NCBI GenBank assembly: GCA_016713525.1
Contig: JADJOZ010000009.1
Coordinates: 1 to 64,000 of the forward strand
DNA from: Bacteroidota bacterium
Lineage (GTDB): Bacteria > Bacteroidota > Bacteroidia > AKYH767-A > OLB10
Length of the DNA stretch: 64,000 nucleotides
Direction: 5' to 3'
Under the pieces are notes generated by a model, which was given only the letters and a program-made list of their open reading frames with translations, ran no database searches and had not been told where the DNA came from. This document shows, one piece after another, positions 46,058 through 56,302 of the stretch (the stretch's first letter is position 1; each line of letters opens with the position of its first letter). The translations under genes were made by a program, and so were the position numbers.

Positions 46058-46363
46058 CTAAACCTTTATTTCAACCTCAACGCCACTTGGCAATTCCAGT
46101 TTCATCAAAGCATCTACTGTTTTAGCTGTTGAGCTGTAGATGTCGAGTAACCGCTTATAAGAGCAAAGCTGGAACTGTTCACGTGCCTTTTTGTTAACGT
46201 GGGGCGAACGGAGAACCGTGTAAATCTTTTTCTCAGTAGGCAATGGAATGGGTCCATTTACAACAGCACCTGTTGTTTTAACCGTTTTTACGATTTTCTC
46301 GGCTGATTTATCAACCAGGTTAAAATCGTACGATTTCAATTTAATTCTGATTCTCTGACTCAT
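46058..46363 (-). CDS. rpsJ: 30S ribosomal protein S10
   Basis: 101 residues. Also NusE in antitermination complexes. 'SQRIRIKLKSYDFNLVDKSA', 'VNGPIPLPTEKKIYTVLRSP' and 'LMKLELPSGVEVEIKV' are canonical. It follows fusA directly; tuf, present here in many other phyla, is absent. Confidence 0.98.
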   Translation of the reverse strand: MSQRIRIKLKSYDFNLVDKSAEKIVKTVKTTGAVVNGPIPLPTEKKIYTVLRSPHVNKKAREQFQLCSYKRLLDIYSSTAKTVDALMKLELPSGVEVEIKV

Positions 46364-46393
46364 TTTATATAAAGAACGATGGTTGGTTTAATA

Positions 46394-48527
46394 TTAAACT
46401 GCTGCAGCTTTACCTTTTGCTTTGGCTATTACTTCTTCTGCAATATTTCTTGGAACTTCATTGTAGTGTGAGAATTCCATGGTTGAAGATGCACGACCTG
46501 AAGTGATGGTACGTAACTGAGTTACATAACCGAACATTTCAGACAATGGAACTTTAGCTTTCACAACCTGAGCACCATTTTTAGAGTCCATTCCTTCTAC
46601 CTGACCGCGACGACGATTCAAGTCACCTACTACATCACCCATGTTTTGATCAGGGGTAATTACTTCAAGTTTCATGATTGGCTCAAGCAATACAGGCTTA
46701 CAGCTTGGAAGAGCTTCACGGAAGGCGGTACGGGCACAAATCTCGAACGATAAAGAATCGGAGTCAACGTTGTGGTATGAACCGTCAATAAGTCTGATTT
46801 TAAGTGACTGCAACTGATATCCGGCTAAAACACCATTTACCATAGCAGCTTTAAAACCTTTTTCAACAGATGGAATAAATTCACGTGGGATATTACCACC
46901 GGTGATTTCATTCACAAACTGGAGACCACCATTTTTATCATTTGCTTCAAAATCGGCATCTACAGGAGAAGCTACAAACTTGATATCGGCAAACTTACCG
47001 CGACCACCTGTTTGTTTCTTGTAAACCTCACGGTGCTCGTATGTACCATTAATAGCTTCTTTATAATTTACCTGAGGAGCTCCCTGATTTACTTCAACTT
47101 TGAATTCGCGTTTCATACGATCCACGATAATTTCGAGGTGAAGCTCGCCCATACCACTAATAATGGTTTGACCGCTATCTTCATCGGTACGAACACGGAA
47201 AGTCGGATCTTCTTCAGAAAGTTTACCAAGAGCAACACCCATTTTATCCATGTCGGCCTGAGTTTTAGCTTCAATAGCCAAACCAATTACCGGCTCCGGG
47301 AAATTCATTGCTTCGAGAACGATAGGTGCATTTTCAGCACACATAGTATCTCCTGTCTTGATATCCTTAAATCCTACAGCAGCACCAATATCACCAGCTT
47401 CAATATATGGAATCTGATTTTGTTTATTGGCATGCATCTGGAAAATACGTGAAATACGCTCTTTGTTTCCTGAACGTGTATTCAGGATATAAGAACCTGA
47501 CTCCAGCTTACCACTGTAGCAACGGAAGTAAGCTAAACGACCAACATAAGGATCAGTAGCAATCTTAAATGCAAGTGCAGTGAAAGGCTCATTTACATCA
47601 GGCTTACGGGTAACTTCTTCGCCAGTATCAGGATTTGTTCCAACGATATTATTCTTGTCCATTGGGGATGGCATTAACTCCATCACCATGTCAAGCATTG
47701 TTTGAACACCTTTGTTTTTAAATGCAGAACCACATAACATGGGAACCACTTTATTGGCAACACATGCTTTACGCAATGCGTCAAGGATCTCTCTTTCAGT
47801 AATAGATTCAGAATCGGCGAAATATTTCTCCATCAACTGATCATCGAATTCAGCGATTGCTTCGAGTAATTTCTCTCTCCACTCTTTCACTTCTTCCTTC
47901 ATATCATCAGGAATAGGCACTTCAGTGAAGGTCATTCCCTGATCAGCATCATTCCAGACAATACCACGGTTATTGATCAAATCAACAACACCTTTAAAAT
48001 TTTCTTCAGCACCGATTGGCAATTGAAGAGGTAATGGATTTCCTCCAAGAACTTCGCTTACCTGTTTTACAACATTTAAGAAATCGGCTCCTGCACGATC
48101 CATTTTATTTACGAAACCCAAACGGGTAACATTGTAGTTATTTGCCAGACGCCAGTTGGTCTCAGACTGCGGTTCAACACCATCTACAGAAGAAAAAAAG
48201 GAATACCAGTCCATCCAATACACGTAAAGAACGATTTACCTCAACGGTAAAATCCACGTGACCGGGAGTATCGATGATATTGATTTTATATCTTTCATCA
48301 CGATAGTTCCAGAAACAGGTGGTTGCTGCAGAGGTAATGGTAATTCCACGCTCTTGCTCCTGAACCATCCAGTCCATAGTAGCTGCACCATCGTGTACCT
48401 CACCAATTTTGTGATTTACACCTGTATAATAAAGAATACGCTCAGTAGTAGTAGTTTTACCAGCATCAATGTGAGCGGCAATACCTATATTCCTTACGAA
48501 TCTTAAATCTCTAATCTCTTGTGCCAT
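46394..48527 (-). CDS. fusA: Elongation factor G, one frameshift
   Basis: Translocase GTPase of about 710 residues. G-domain motifs: 'AAHIDAGKTTTTERILYY' (P loop), 'RGITITSAATT' (switch I), 'NIIDTPGHVDFTVEV' (G3), 'FVNKMDRAGADF' (G4). Domains II-V follow, with 'HRRRGQVEGM'-type domain V ('LNRRRGQVEGMDSKNGAQVV'). The frame changes at the A7 run 48193-48199 (plus strand); removing a base joins 'VLDGLVFLF' to 'SSVDGVEPQSETNW'. Essential, so the shift is almost certainly not biological. In the str segment between rpsG and rpsJ. Confidence 0.97.
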
Positions 48528-48563
48528 TTTGTTTGCTATGCGCTGCTTATACTATATTATTTA

Positions 48564-49031
48564 CTAAACTCTGAAGTGAGAGAATGCTTTGTTTGCTTCT
48601 GCCATTCTGTGAGTATCATCTTTTTTCTTAACCGCTGCACCTTCACCTTTAGAGGCTGAGATAATTTCACCGGCTAATTTATCTTTCATTGACTTCTCAT
48701 TTCTCTTGCGGGAATACATGATAAGCCATTTCATTCCCAAAGCAGTCTTACGATCCGATCTGATTTCGCTTGGAATCTGGAACGTTGCTCCCCCTACTCT
48801 GCGGCTTTTAACCTCAACTGTAGGACAAACATTGCCCAATGCTTTTTTGAATGTTTCCAATCCGTTTTCCTTAGTACGGTTTTCAACCAATTCAATAGCG
48901 TCATAAAACGTTTTGAATGCAGTACTCTTTTTACCATCATACATCAGACTATTCACAAAACGTGTAACTGTTGTATCGTTAAACTTCGGATCAGGAAGTA
49001 GTAATCGTTTTTTGGGTTTTGACTTTCTCAT
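48564..49031 (-). CDS. rpsG: 30S ribosomal protein S7
   Basis: 155 residues. Nucleates the 30S head. 'MRKSKPKKRLLLPDPKFNDT', 'VEVKSRRVGGATFQIPSEIR' and the C-terminal 'THRMAEANKAFSHFRV' match the family. Between rpsL and fusA. Confidence 0.98.
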   Translation of the reverse strand: MRKSKPKKRLLLPDPKFNDTTVTRFVNSLMYDGKKSTAFKTFYDAIELVENRTKENGLETFKKALGNVCPTVEVKSRRVGGATFQIPSEIRSDRKTALGMKWLIMYSRKRNEKSMKDKLAGEIISASKGEGAAVKKKDDTHRMAEANKAFSHFRV

Positions 49032-49080
49032 TTACTTAATGAACTATCAATGTTTATTGAAATGCTTTATTATTGAGCTA

Positions 49081-49485
49081 TTATTTCTTGCCTTTTGCTG
49101 CAGGTGCTGCACCAGCTTTAGGTTTTTTAGTTCCGTATTTAGAACGACGTTGGTTACGACCTTCTACACCCGAAGTATCCAATGATCCACGAATGATGTG
49201 GTAACGTACTCCCGGAAGATCTTTAACCCTTCCGCCACGGATTAACACGATGGAGTGCTCCTGAAGATTATGTCCTTCACCTGGAATATAAGCCGTTACC
49301 TCAAATTTGTTGGTAAGACGAACCCTCGCAACTTTACGCATTGCTGAGTTTGGCTTCTTTGGTGTAGTAGTATAAACACGAGTACAAACACCTCTGCGTT
49401 GTGGGCAGGATGTCAGTGCTGGTGACTTACTTTTATCTTCGAGCTTGGAGCGCCCTTTACGAACCAATTGCTGAATTGTAGGCAT
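49081..49485 (-). CDS. rpsL: 30S ribosomal protein S12
   Basis: 134 residues. Decoding-centre protein. 'MPTIQQLVRKGRSKLEDKSK', 'VYTTTPKKPNSAMRKVARVR' and 'GGRVKDLPGVRYHIIRG' are present. Lys43 and the Lys of 'RVKDLPG' are unchanged, so no streptomycin-resistance substitution is seen. First gene of the supercluster, with a promoter 55-85 bp upstream. Confidence 0.98.
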   Translation of the reverse strand: MPTIQQLVRKGRSKLEDKSKSPALTSCPQRRGVCTRVYTTTPKKPNSAMRKVARVRLTNKFEVTAYIPGEGHNLQEHSIVLIRGGRVKDLPGVRYHIIRGSLDTSGVEGRNQRRSKYGTKKPKAGAAPAAKGKK

Positions 49486-49539
49486 GATATGGTTTTAAAT
49501 AATTTTTCGAATTGCGAAACCCCCATTTTTTGGGAAGGG

Positions 49540-49569
49540 CAAAGGTACATTATCTTTTTCAATTTACAA
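49540..49569 (-). promoter_or_regulatory. Bacteroidota promoter of the ribosomal supercluster
   Basis: Minus strand: -7 element TACCTTTG (49540-49547) and a TTG (49567-49569) 19 nt upstream at the -33 position. It lies in the 307-bp gap before rpsL and is the only good match there. Confidence 0.65.
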
Positions 49570-49750
49570 TCAGCACTATAAAAAAAATATTGTGGACTTT
49601 TAAACAAAAAATCACTTGATACTAACATATTAATTATCAAATATATAGACTAAAACCATCAATTCTTTCAACACCCAGGTTTTTAGTAATTAATTCCATT
49701 AGTCCAATAATTTCTTCCTGAAATTAGTTTTTCATTAACCCAACCTGAAC

Positions 49751-49758
49751 TACATTTG
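49751..49758 (+). promoter_or_regulatory. -7 promoter element (TACATTTG)
   Basis: TAnnTTTG on the plus strand 35 bp before the histidine kinase start. The gap 49486-49792 therefore holds two divergent promoters and nothing else visible. Confidence 0.5.
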
Positions 49759-49792
49759 GTGGCTCAATTAAATTAGTTCCAACGGCCAAATA

Positions 49793-51416
49793 ATGAACCT
49801 GAATACCTCTCCCCCTTCCACCAGATCTGTATTGGTTGTAGATGATGAACCTGACATGGAATTGCTCATCCGCCAGAAATTCCGGAAACTGATTTCCTCG
49901 AAAGAGTTCTTGTTTTATTTTGCAAACAATGGTGAACAGGCATTGCAACAGTTACATAATAATCCTGAAATTGAATTGGTTATGACCGATATTAATATGC
50001 CGGTTATGAATGGTTTACAATTTTTAGAGAAAATACCCGAAACTCCATTTAAAGGAAAAGCATTGGTTATTTCGGCATATACCGACATTGGGAACATTCG
50101 AAGTGCTATGAACCGTGGTGCATTCGACTTTGTAACTAAACCAATTGATTTTCAGGATCTGGAGACCACAATTCAAAAAACGATCAAGGCTATTGATGAA
50201 TCCAGACAGGCAGCATTGGCCTTCGTGGAACGGGATGAGGCTTTGCATGAAAAAGAACAGGCTAGAACCTCAGAAAGATTTAAACAACAGTTTCTGGCCA
50301 ATATGAGTCACGAGATAAGAACCCCCATGAACTCCGTAATTGGAATTACCAATTTACTATTAAGATCAAAGCTCGATGAGCAGCAAACAAAATACGTTTC
50401 AATGATCCAGGCTGCTTCAGAGCAGTTAATGTCGATTATTAATGACATCCTCGATATTTCAAAAATTGAGGCCGGAAAGATGCAATTTGAGTCAATTGCC
50501 TTTAGTCCGGAACAAGTGATAGCCAATGTCAGAAATATTCTGAGCATGAAGGCTGAAGAAAAGAAACTGGACCTTAAAATCCAGATCGACCCAACTTTGC
50601 CATCCCATTTAACCGGTGATCCTTCCAGACTGGCTCAGGTACTGATCAATCTTGTAGGCAATGCTATCAAATTTACAGAAACCGGATTTGTAGAGATTTC
50701 CGCAAAACCATTAACAATTAATTCCACAACCTGTATCGCAGAATTCAGTGTTTCGGATACTGGTATTGGAATTGCTGCAGATAAGTTGAGTGCGATTTTT
50801 TGAAAGTTTTACTCAAGCTAATTCTGATACGAGCCGTAAATACGGTGGCACGGGGCTTGGACTTTCCATCTCGCGACAGTTAGTGGAATTGCAGGATGGC
50901 AAAATAGGTCTGGAAAGCAAACCCGGTGTTGGAACCCGATTCTACTTTCAAATTCCCTACGCAGTCACCAATCATACGCATCATTCTGAAATTGCATCCC
51001 CTTCCGGTCATGTTTCTGAGGGATTAAAAGGCATCAGCATTTTGCTGGTAGAGGATAACGATTTCAATAAAATTGTTGCGGAAGATACCTTACAGGAATA
51101 CATTGGAGATATCAAAATTGATCATGCTTATAATGGTGTTATTGCATTAGAAAAGGTGCGTGATAATACATATGACCTGATTTTAATGGATATTCAGATG
51201 CCCGAGATGGATGGATATGAAGCTACCGGTTTAATCCGCCAAATGGAAGGATCTAAAGGAAATATTCCAATAATTGCCATGACTGCAAATGCTACCCCTG
51301 AAGAAATAAAGAAATGTTTTGAATCAGGAGTAAATGCTTATGTCTCGAAGCCCTTTGTGCCCGAGGATCTGATATCAGAAATGACCAGAGTACTTAAAGG
51401 AAAGAAGATTACATAA
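49793..51416 (+). CDS. Hybrid histidine kinase (REC-HisKA-HATPase-REC), one frameshift
   Basis: About 540 residues. An N-terminal receiver (phospho-acceptor Asp in 'VMTDINMPVMNGL', residue ~66), a short coiled linker, HisKA with 'LANMSHEIRTPMNSVIG' (His ~172), HATPase_c with 'INLVGNAIKFTETG' (N box), 'SDTGIGI' (G1) and 'YGGTGLGLSI' (G2), and a C-terminal receiver ('LILMDIQMPEMDGYEA', Asp ~465). No TM helix or sensor domain, so it is cytoplasmic and fed by the N-terminal receiver. The T6 run 50796-50801 shifts the frame; five T restore 'AIFESFTQANSDTSRKY'. No DNA-binding domain; output partner unknown. Confidence 0.9.
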
Positions 51417-53232
51417 GCATTCCAACAACAACTGCTGTTAGCAGCGAAGCAACAGTACCACCTAACAGTGCCCGGAATCCTAATTCAGAAAGTGCTGTTC
51501 TCTTTTCAGGAGCTAATGAGCCTATCCCCCCTATTTGTATACCAATGGATGCAAAATTTGCAAATCCACATAATATATATGTTGCAATTATAATTGATTT
51601 TTGTTCTGCAAAAGCCCCGCTTGTTTGCATATTTCCCAAGGTGGCATAGGCAACAAATTCATTCAGGATAGTCTTTTCACCCAATAATTGTCCAACCAGC
51701 ACCATATACTCCGTACATACTCCAATTAACCAGGAAAGCGGTGCGCAGATATAACCTAAAAGAAACTGCATGGTTAACCCGTTATACTTTCCACCGGTGG
51801 CTGCTGCAATTTTTTCATTCAGTCCTGTAAAACTTCCTATACCATCCTGCAGGATAAAATTGACCATTGCTATCATGGCAATAAATACCAGCAACATAGC
51901 CCCTACATTCACTGCAAGTTTGAGTCCGTCGGTGGTGCCATTGGAAATTGCTTCCAAAACATTTTTTCCAATCCGTTCTTTCGATACTACCAGTTTCTCA
52001 TCAAACTTCTGATCCTGTGGCATTAATATTTTAGCAGCAACAACAGCAGCGGGAGCCGACATTACAGAAGCTGCCAGCAGATGTTTCGCAAAAAACAAAC
52101 GCATTTCCGGATCATCGCCACCAAGGAAACCGATATAAGCTGCCATAACACCTCCGGCTATTGTTGCCATACCACCTGTCATCAGACACATCAGTTCACT
52201 TCGGGTCATGTTGCTGATGTAGGGCTTTACCATTAAGGGTGCTTCAGTCTGGCCGAGAAAAATATTGGCGGCAGCAGCAAGTGATTCAGCACCGGAGAGT
52301 TTCATTGTTTTGCTCATTACCCAGGCAAGTCCGTATACGATTTTTTGCAGGATTCCCATATAGAAGAGCAGACTTGTAAGAGCGGAAAAGAATATGATAG
52401 TTGGTAAAATCTGGAAAGCGAATACAAAGCCAATGGAACCACCGGGATTAACCATATCACCAAATACAAAACGTGAACCTTCCATGGTAAAACCCAAAAT
52501 GACTACAAAGACATTTCCCATGGCTTCGAAAATGTTCTTGATAAAATCTACCTTGAGAACTCCTAGTGCAAATAAAATCTGGAGAAACAGACCCGTTGCA
52601 ACCAGTTTCCAGGGTATTATTTTTCGGTTGCTGGAGAATGCATATAGAATGAGAATAAGAGATATAAGTCCAATAATTCCACGTCCAATTGAATTCAAAC
52701 TGATAGCTCCTTCCAGAGGTGGTGGAGTATATTCTAAATGAAAGAACAATCCATTTTCCTGAAATACCAAAGTGGTTGGTGATATGGAAACGATATTAAA
52801 GGAGCGGGTATTCTTTTCGGAGACTATTCCGGACTCGGTCAGGGTGGTTACTTTTTTACCTTCAGAAAGCAGGACTACGGAAGGCTCTCCATTTTCAACA
52901 CGATAAAAGCTGGAATCGAGTCCACGTACTATAGGTTTAAGATCATAAGTGAGCAACAAATTGCTATCTGAAACTGCCCAGGAACCGGATGCTTTTAGAC
53001 CTTCTTTATGGAGTTCATAATGAAAAGTGGTCGAACCATTTTTCTGAGCAATTAATAAATAATCATTATCGGCAATTTGCTTTACGGATTTACCGGATTC
53101 ATCGACAACTTTAGTATACTTCCATTTTCTTGAAAGTATAGATTCTAGTGATTCCTTTTTTTCGGATGAACAGGCAGAAAACAAAAAAACTGTCAGGCAC
53201 AGCAAAAGCAGAACACGGGATAATTTTATCAT
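51409..53232 (-). CDS. CNT-family nucleoside transporter with N-terminal lipoprotein-like domain
   Basis: 607 residues, intact. The C-terminal ~410 residues are a concentrative nucleoside transporter: 'ALTSLLFYMGILQKIVYGLA', 'SGAESLAAAANIFLGQTEAP' (the nucleoside/Na+ site), 'ELMCLMTGGMATIAGGVMAA' and 'YMVLVGQLLGEKTILNEFVA'. The first ~175 residues are unusual: a lipoprotein-type signal ('LLLLCLTVFLFSACSSEKKE') and a lipocalin-like region ('ILSRKWKYTKVVDESGKSVK') with beta-strand pattern. That part would lie outside the inner membrane and may present ligand to the channel or contact the envelope. 24 bp after the DUF151 gene on the same strand; converges with the kinase, overlapping by 8 bp. 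Confidence 0.88.
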   Translation of the reverse strand: MIKLSRVLLLLCLTVFLFSACSSEKKESLESILSRKWKYTKVVDESGKSVKQIADNDYLLIAQKNGSTTFHYELHKEGLKASGSWAVSDSNLLLTYDLKPIVRGLDSSFYRVENGEPSVVLLSEGKKVTTLTESGIVSEKNTRSFNIVSISPTTLVFQENGLFFHLEYTPPPLEGAISLNSIGRGIIGLISLILILYAFSSNRKIIPWKLVATGLFLQILFALGVLKVDFIKNIFEAMGNVFVVILGFTMEGSRFVFGDMVNPGGSIGFVFAFQILPTIIFFSALTSLLFYMGILQKIVYGLAWVMSKTMKLSGAESLAAAANIFLGQTEAPLMVKPYISNMTRSELMCLMTGGMATIAGGVMAAYIGFLGGDDPEMRLFFAKHLLAASVMSAPAAVVAAKILMPQDQKFDEKLVVSKERIGKNVLEAISNGTTDGLKLAVNVGAMLLVFIAMIAMVNFILQDGIGSFTGLNEKIAAATGGKYNGLTMQFLLGYICAPLSWLIGVCTEYMVLVGQLLGEKTILNEFVAYATLGNMQTSGAFAEQKSIIIATYILCGFANFASIGIQIGGIGSLAPEKRTALSELGFRALLGGTVASLLTAVVVGMLM

Positions 53233-53255
53233 TGGCGATATCTTAGGCCGGAAAA

Positions 53256-53861
53256 TTAAGATTTTTTTCTCTTATTCAACTCATCCCTGATTTTTGATGC
53301 CAGTTCATAAGCTTCGTCATCGATGGCCCGCATGAGTGATTCTTTCAATTCTTCTTCAGATTGGGTACTGAATTCATATAATTGTTTGCTTCTCTCTTTC
53401 GGTTTTTCTTTCGGTTTTTCTTTAGGCTCCTCTATTGGTAGCGATTCATCATCAATTGCAACACCAGCCTGAGAAAGAATCCATTCATAAGTATAAATAG
53501 GACAATTGAAGCGAACAGCCATTGCAATAGCATCTGAAGTACGGGCATCAATTTCCTGAAGGTTATTATTCTGATCAGAACAAATTAATCGGGAAAAAAA
53601 GACACCCTCTTTAAGATTGTAAATGATTACTTCGAGGATATTAATTTTGTAGCTGAGAGCGAAATTCTTGAAAAGATCATGTGTGAGTGGCCTTGTAGGC
53701 GTCATATTTTCAAGTTCCACAGCAATAGCCTGTGCTTCAAAACCACCAATTATAATAGGTAATCTTCTGTTGCCACCATCTTCACCAAGTACCATTGCAT
53801 AAGCACCGGATTGTGTTTGGCTGATGTGAAGTCCTACAATTTCAAGCTTAATTTTTTTCAT
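53256..53861 (-). CDS. Bifunctional nuclease family protein (DUF151) with UVR-like tail
   Basis: 201 residues. DUF151 core residues ~1-135 ('YAMVLGEDGGNRRLPIIIGG', 'ARTSDAIAMAVRFNCPIYTY'), a family with DNase/RNase activity reported in plants and common in Bacteroidota. A charged Pro-Lys-Glu repeat linker ('EEPKEKPKEKPKERSK') leads to a ~35-residue UvrB/UvrC-type motif ('EELKESLMRAIDDEAYELAS') used for protein-protein contact. Upstream of the CNT transporter on the same strand and probably co-transcribed. Confidence 0.88.
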   Translation of the reverse strand: MKKIKLEIVGLHISQTQSGAYAMVLGEDGGNRRLPIIIGGFEAQAIAVELENMTPTRPLTHDLFKNFALSYKINILEVIIYNLKEGVFFSRLICSDQNNNLQEIDARTSDAIAMAVRFNCPIYTYEWILSQAGVAIDDESLPIEEPKEKPKEKPKERSKQLYEFSTQSEEELKESLMRAIDDEAYELASKIRDELNKRKKS

Positions 53862-53965
53862 ACCTGAAGGGAAACAACTGAACCCCGGAACCTTAATTAT
53901 TTCTTATAAAAGTACAATTTCAACCTTTAACTTCCAAAAAACTAAATAATTTAATCACAAAATTA

Positions 53966-54942
53966 TCAACCGTGGGTATTTTTGAATTTTTTAATTTCTT
54001 CAATGAGTTTAGGGACAACTTCAAAGGCATCACCAACGATCCCATAATCGGCAGCTTTAAAGAAAGGAGCTTCCGGATCCTTATTAATCACGACAATGGT
54101 TTTGGAAGAACTAACTCCTGCCAGATGCTGAATAGCACCTGAAATTCCTATTGCTATATAAAGGTTTGGACTAATAGAAATTCCGGTTTGACCAACGTGC
54201 TCGGAATGTGGGCGCCAATGGGAGTCAGAAACAGGTTTACTGCATGCAGTTGCCGCACCTAATAATCCAGCCAGTTCTTCTATCATTCCCCAGTTTTCAG
54301 GGCCTTTGAGACCTCTTCCGGCTGAAACAACCAACTCTGCTTCGGGAAGTGATATTTTGTCAGAAGCCTGAACTATTTCCTTCACCATGGCGGCAAAACT
54401 TTTCTCATCAAGTGCAGGATTGAATGCTTCAATCGCAGCATTTTGGGGACGTTCAACAACTTTATAGGAATTCGGAATTAAAGCTATGACTTTCACTGGC
54501 GAGGTCACTTCTACATCTGCGAAAGCTTTGCCCGAAAAGGCTGTTTTCCTGACCTTAAAACCTGCCGACAAGTCTGGCAATGCAATTGCACCATCAACCA
54601 GACCGGCTTCAAGCTTAACAGCAATTCTTGGTGCAAGTCCTTTTCCGGAAAAAGAAGAAGATAGTACCACCCATTTGCCTGAACCGATTTTGCAGCCTCT
54701 GCTACAACCGCTCCATAAGCCATATTCACAAATTGTTTCAAACGGTCATTAGAAACTGTCAAGACTTTGGATGCACCATATTTTCCTAAAATTGCCAATT
54801 CGTCATTACTTACATCGCCAATAGAAAGGGCTGTAAGCGAAGTGCCTTGCATTGCAGCAATTTCTGCAGCATAGGAAACGACTTCGAATGTGGATTTTTT
54901 AAATTTACCTCCGGCGTGTTCGCAATAGACTAAAACTGACAT
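53966..54942 (-). CDS. etfA: Electron transfer flavoprotein alpha subunit, one frameshift
   Basis: About 325 residues. FAD-binding subunit that with EtfB passes electrons from acyl-CoA dehydrogenases to the quinone pool. 'SVLVYCEHAGGKFKKSTFEV' starts domain I; domain II carries the FAD signature 'SAGRGLKGPENWGMIEELAG', 'GQTGISISPNLYIAIGISGA' and 'VINKDPEAPFFKAADYGIVG'. The frame changes near 54669-54672 (CCC run); repair reads 'VQANGW' into 'VVLSSSFSGKGLAPR'. About 100 bp after etfB on the same strand. Confidence 0.92.
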
Positions 54943-55043
54943 AAGCTATTATAAATATTGAATGATGTGTAAAATCGTTATTTGAAGTATTAAACCGCAC
55001 TGAAGATGATAACGGTTTATTGATAATTATTGGACCGTGATAA

Positions 55044-55781
55044 TCAGATAACTTTTGCCTTGGTGTGGAGCAGATTTACCAGTTCGTCAACCTTATCGGC
55101 ATCAACTAAATTTACCTGACTTCTCGATTGAGGCTTATCATATCCTGAAATTGCAGTTAGTTGAGGAACAGCAACAGGTTCGACGACATTTAATGGCTTG
55201 GTTCTGGCCGACATGATACCACGCATGTTGGGAATTCTTGGTTCAGCCATTCCCTCGGTAGCACTTACTACCAGTGGTAATGGTGCTGTTATAACTTCCT
55301 TACCACCTTCAATTTCTCTTTCCAATGTGGCATTGTTGCCATCAATCGTTAATGATTTGCAAATTGAAACGGAAGGTATATTCAACAATTCTCCAACCAT
55401 GGCAGCAACCTGACTGCCGTTGTAATCAATTGATTCTCTTCCGGTGAGGATTAGGTCATAATTACCGGTGGAAGCATGATTTGCGATTTGCTTGGCAACA
55501 AAGTAGGCATCTCTGGGGGCAGCATTAATACGAACAGCATCAGTGGCACCAATTGCAAGAGCTTTTCTGATTGTTGGATCAGTTGACTTATCTCCAGCAT
55601 TTAAAACGGTAACCGTCCCTCCGGAACCTTCGGTAAGCTCTAATGCTCTGGTCAGTGCAATTTCATCATAAGGATTGATAATATATTGAATTCCAGATGT
55701 TACCAGCTCTTTTTGGTCAGCCGAAAAGTTTATTTTCGTGGTGGTATCAGGTACATTACTGATGCATACTAAAATTTTCAT
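55044..55781 (-). CDS. etfB: Electron transfer flavoprotein beta subunit
   Basis: 245 residues, intact. AMP-binding partner of EtfA. 'CISNVPDTTTKINFSADQKE', 'INPYDEIALTRALEL', 'GATDAVRINAAPRDAYFVAK' and 'TGRESIDYNGSQVAAMVGEL' are typical, the last being the beta-subunit signature. A TAnnTTTG promoter lies 20 bp upstream. Confidence 0.95.
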   Translation of the reverse strand: MKILVCISNVPDTTTKINFSADQKELVTSGIQYIINPYDEIALTRALELTEGSGGTVTVLNAGDKSTDPTIRKALAIGATDAVRINAAPRDAYFVAKQIANHASTGNYDLILTGRESIDYNGSQVAAMVGELLNIPSVSICKSLTIDGNNATLEREIEGGKEVITAPLPLVVSATEGMAEPRIPNMRGIMSARTKPLNVVEPVAVPQLTAISGYDKPQSRSQVNLVDADKVDELVNLLHTKAKVI

Positions 55782-55800
55782 TTTTTAGATTTTGGGATTG

Positions 55801-55808
55801 CAAAGGTA
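55801..55808 (-). promoter_or_regulatory. -7 promoter element of etfBA (TACCTTTG)
   Basis: TAnnTTTG on the minus strand, 20 bp before etfB. No well-spaced -33 TTTG. Confidence 0.5.
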
Positions 55809-55866
55809 CATTTTTTAGGTAAAAAAAACACATCAAATACGGCATTTCTTACATCATGCAAAATCC

Positions 55867-55874
55867 TAAATTTG
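55867..55874 (+). promoter_or_regulatory. -7 promoter element (TAAATTTG)
   Basis: TAnnTTTG on the plus strand, only 8 bp before the TPR-protein ATG, implying a very short leader. Divergent from 55801-55808. Confidence 0.45.
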
Positions 55875-55881
55875 TGAACTT

Positions 55882-56205
55882 ATGAATCAACAAACGCGCA
55901 TTGAAATGCTGAACAGCTATTTGGCTGAAGACCCATCGGATTCATTCAGCAGGTATGCTCTTGCTCTGGAATTAATCAAACTTTCCAATTTGGAGGAAGC
56001 TATGAATCACTTGATATTTATTAACCAAAACGATCCATCCTATTTGCCAAACTATTATCACTACGGAAAGCTTTTGGAGCAATCTGGCAGAAAGTCTGAA
56101 GCTCTGGCCATTTACCAAGAAGGAGAAACCGTTGCCAGAATTCAAAAAAACGCACATACATTAAATGAACTGACTAATGCGAGAGAAGCTTTGGAAGATC
56201 TTTAA
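55882..56205 (+). CDS. Small tetratricopeptide-repeat protein
   Basis: 107 residues, almost entirely TPR-like helices: 'DSFSRYALALELIKLSNLEE', 'SYLPNYYHYGKLLEQSGRKS' and 'EALAIYQEGETVARIQKNAH'. No signal peptide, so a cytoplasmic adaptor. Such proteins commonly lie between etfB and the pyruvate dehydrogenase E1 beta gene in related genomes (from memory, not checked). Function unknown. Confidence 0.8.
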   Translation: MNQQTRIEMLNSYLAEDPSDSFSRYALALELIKLSNLEEAMNHLIFINQNDPSYLPNYYHYGKLLEQSGRKSEALAIYQEGETVARIQKNAHTLNELTNAREALEDL

Positions 56206-56260
56206 ACAACTGACAACACACCTATTAATGGCTTTGTGAATCTTTGAATTAAAGTTTTGC

Positions 56261-56268
56261 TATTTTTG
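56261..56268 (+). promoter_or_regulatory. -7 promoter element (TATTTTTG)
   Basis: TAnnTTTG 35 bp upstream of the E1 beta gene; upstream TTTG tracts are present but at 14 and 24 nt rather than the ideal ~19-20. Confidence 0.5.
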
Positions 56269-56302
56269 AGGCCCCGAAACAAACCGGTTTGAAAAACAGG
56301 AT

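Noticed and set aside
50803..51416. Separate response-regulator gene downstream of a truncated kinase
   Set aside because: The start of this frame carries the G1-G2 ATPase segment of the same kinase; a single extra T at 50796-50801 explains the split.
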